From Propionibacteriaceae bacterium (GTDB lineage: Bacteria > Actinomycetota > Actinomycetes > Propionibacteriales > Propionibacteriaceae), in the NCBI GenBank assembly GCA_009781325.1, contig WQYJ01000023.1, positions 1 through 15,775 of the forward strand: a stretch of DNA of 15,775 bases, given 5' to 3'. The notes below the pieces were generated by a model. The model was not told where the DNA came from, searched no databases, and was given only the letters and a program-made list of their open reading frames with translations. This document shows, one piece after another, positions 15,141-15,775 of this stretch. Numbering within the stretch: position 1 is the first letter of the stretch; every line of letters begins with the position of its first letter. Made by a program: the position numbers and the translations under genes.

Positions 15141-15775
15141 ATGTCAATCCAGAGAATTAACAGTGCCTTCACTGACAAAGCTTTTATCGCCTTTTTAACC
15201 GGTGGTGACCCGAGCTTGGAGGATACTCGCCGCTACATCAACGTCCTTGCGAAAGCTGGGGCAAGTCTGATTGAGATCGGCATCCCCTTCTCGGATCCGA
15301 TTGCTGAGGGTCCGGTCATTCAGGAAGCCTCCGTGAGGGCTCTGGCTGCTGGTACGACCCCGGAGAAGCTCTTCACTTTAGTTGAGCAGTTGCGTACGCA
15401 GGATGGTATCACGATCCCGCTGGCGTTGATGACCTACCTCAACCCGGTTCACCACTATGGGTACGAGGCATTCTTCACCCGCGCTGGTGAGGTTGGAGTC
15501 GATGCGATCATCATCCCGGACCTCCCCTGGGAGGAGCATTCCGAAATCGGCACCGCTGGTGATCACGGCGTGAGTCTGATCTCCATGATCGCCCCAACAT
15601 CAACCAGCCGGATCCGCCAGATCGCTGAAGATGCCCAAGGCTTCATCTACCTAGTCAGTTCTCTTGGAGTGACAGGAGTACGCTCCGAGATCACCACCGA
15701 CATAGCCGCCATCATGGCCCAGATTCGCGAAGTCACCGACGTACCAGTAGCAGTAGGCTTCGGAATCTCCACCCC
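15141..15775 (+). CDS. trpA: Tryptophan synthase alpha chain, 3' end outside the window
   Basis: The frame is open from the ATG at 15141 to the right edge (211 codons and 2 nt), about four fifths of the usual ~265 aa. AGGGGTGATC precedes the start, overlapping the end of trpB. The barrel that cleaves indole-3-glycerol phosphate is recognisable: FIAFLTGGDPSLEDT (15-29), LIEIGIPFSDP (43-53, catalytic Glu45 equals E. coli Glu49), ALMTYLNPVHHYG, GVDAIIIPDLPWEE, YLVSSLGVTGVR and AVGFGIST. The residue aligned with E. coli Asp60 is Glu56 (SDPIAEGP). The gene closes the pathway by supplying indole to TrpB. Confidence 0.96.
   Translation, partial: MSIQRINSAFTDKAFIAFLTGGDPSLEDTRRYINVLAKAGASLIEIGIPFSDPIAEGPVIQEASVRALAAGTTPEKLFTLVEQLRTQDGITIPLALMTYLNPVHHYGYEAFFTRAGEVGVDAIIIPDLPWEEHSEIGTAGDHGVSLISMIAPTSTSRIRQIAEDAQGFIYLVSSLGVTGVRSEITTDIAAIMAQIREVTDVPVAVGFGIST

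Overview
The window looks like chromosomal DNA of an actinobacterium (class Actinomycetia, medium-to-high GC). The evidence is a NusG and a SecE with long acidic N-terminal extensions, a PrsW-type membrane protease carrying an N-terminal actinobacterial variant leucine-rich repeat (LRV) domain, TANNNT-type -10 boxes placed directly before start codons, and a trpEGDC(F)BA operon with fused trpC-trpF as in Corynebacterium. I cannot name the genus from this sequence alone.

Layout. Positions 1-7438 are all on the minus strand. Reading in the direction of transcription they are: tRNA-Trp(CCA), secE, nusG, rplK (L11), rplA (L1), a PrsW-family intramembrane protease that starts 16 bp after rplA, and the 5' part of a large secreted protein made of Ig-like modules that runs off the left edge. 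Positions 7623-8701 hold a two-gene toxin-antitoxin-like unit, also minus strand: a helix-turn-helix antitoxin followed by a PIN-domain protein, with stop and start codons overlapping by one base. From 8883 to the right edge the plus strand carries trpE, trpG, trpD, the trpC-trpF fusion, trpB and the first ~211 codons of trpA. This is a full tryptophan pathway from chorismate onwards. The E/G and CF/B pairs have ATGA start-stop overlaps, and B/A are 2 bp apart.

Most unusual content. The trp operon is riddled with small repetitive palindromes, two kinds of which lie inside coding sequence. (1) A near-perfect 78-bp palindrome sits in trpG. It is exactly 26 codons long and codon-phased, and because of its symmetry it encodes almost the same peptide on either strand. 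Removing it would leave a normal-length TrpG. (2) The 93-residue linker between the TrpC and TrpF domains consists almost wholly of repeats: two 66-bp direct repeats, four 12-bp repeats, and four copies of a GTCATCCTGCC-type palindromic element in both orientations, all in frame. (3) A third, unrelated 52-bp palindrome lies between trpG and trpD. These look like REP/MITE-like elements tolerated as surface-loop or linker peptides.

Other points of interest are the 270-residue charged extension of SecE, a possible A-B-B periodic module order in the Ig-like protein, a Glu at the position of TrpA's catalytic Asp60, and an apparent excess of the hexamer CGTACG. No stretch of more than 300 bp lacks a gene. 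The largest gaps (7439-7622, 8702-8882, 11015-11177) hold candidate promoters, short direct repeats and one palindrome. No CRISPR array, rRNA, transposase or prophage gene was seen.
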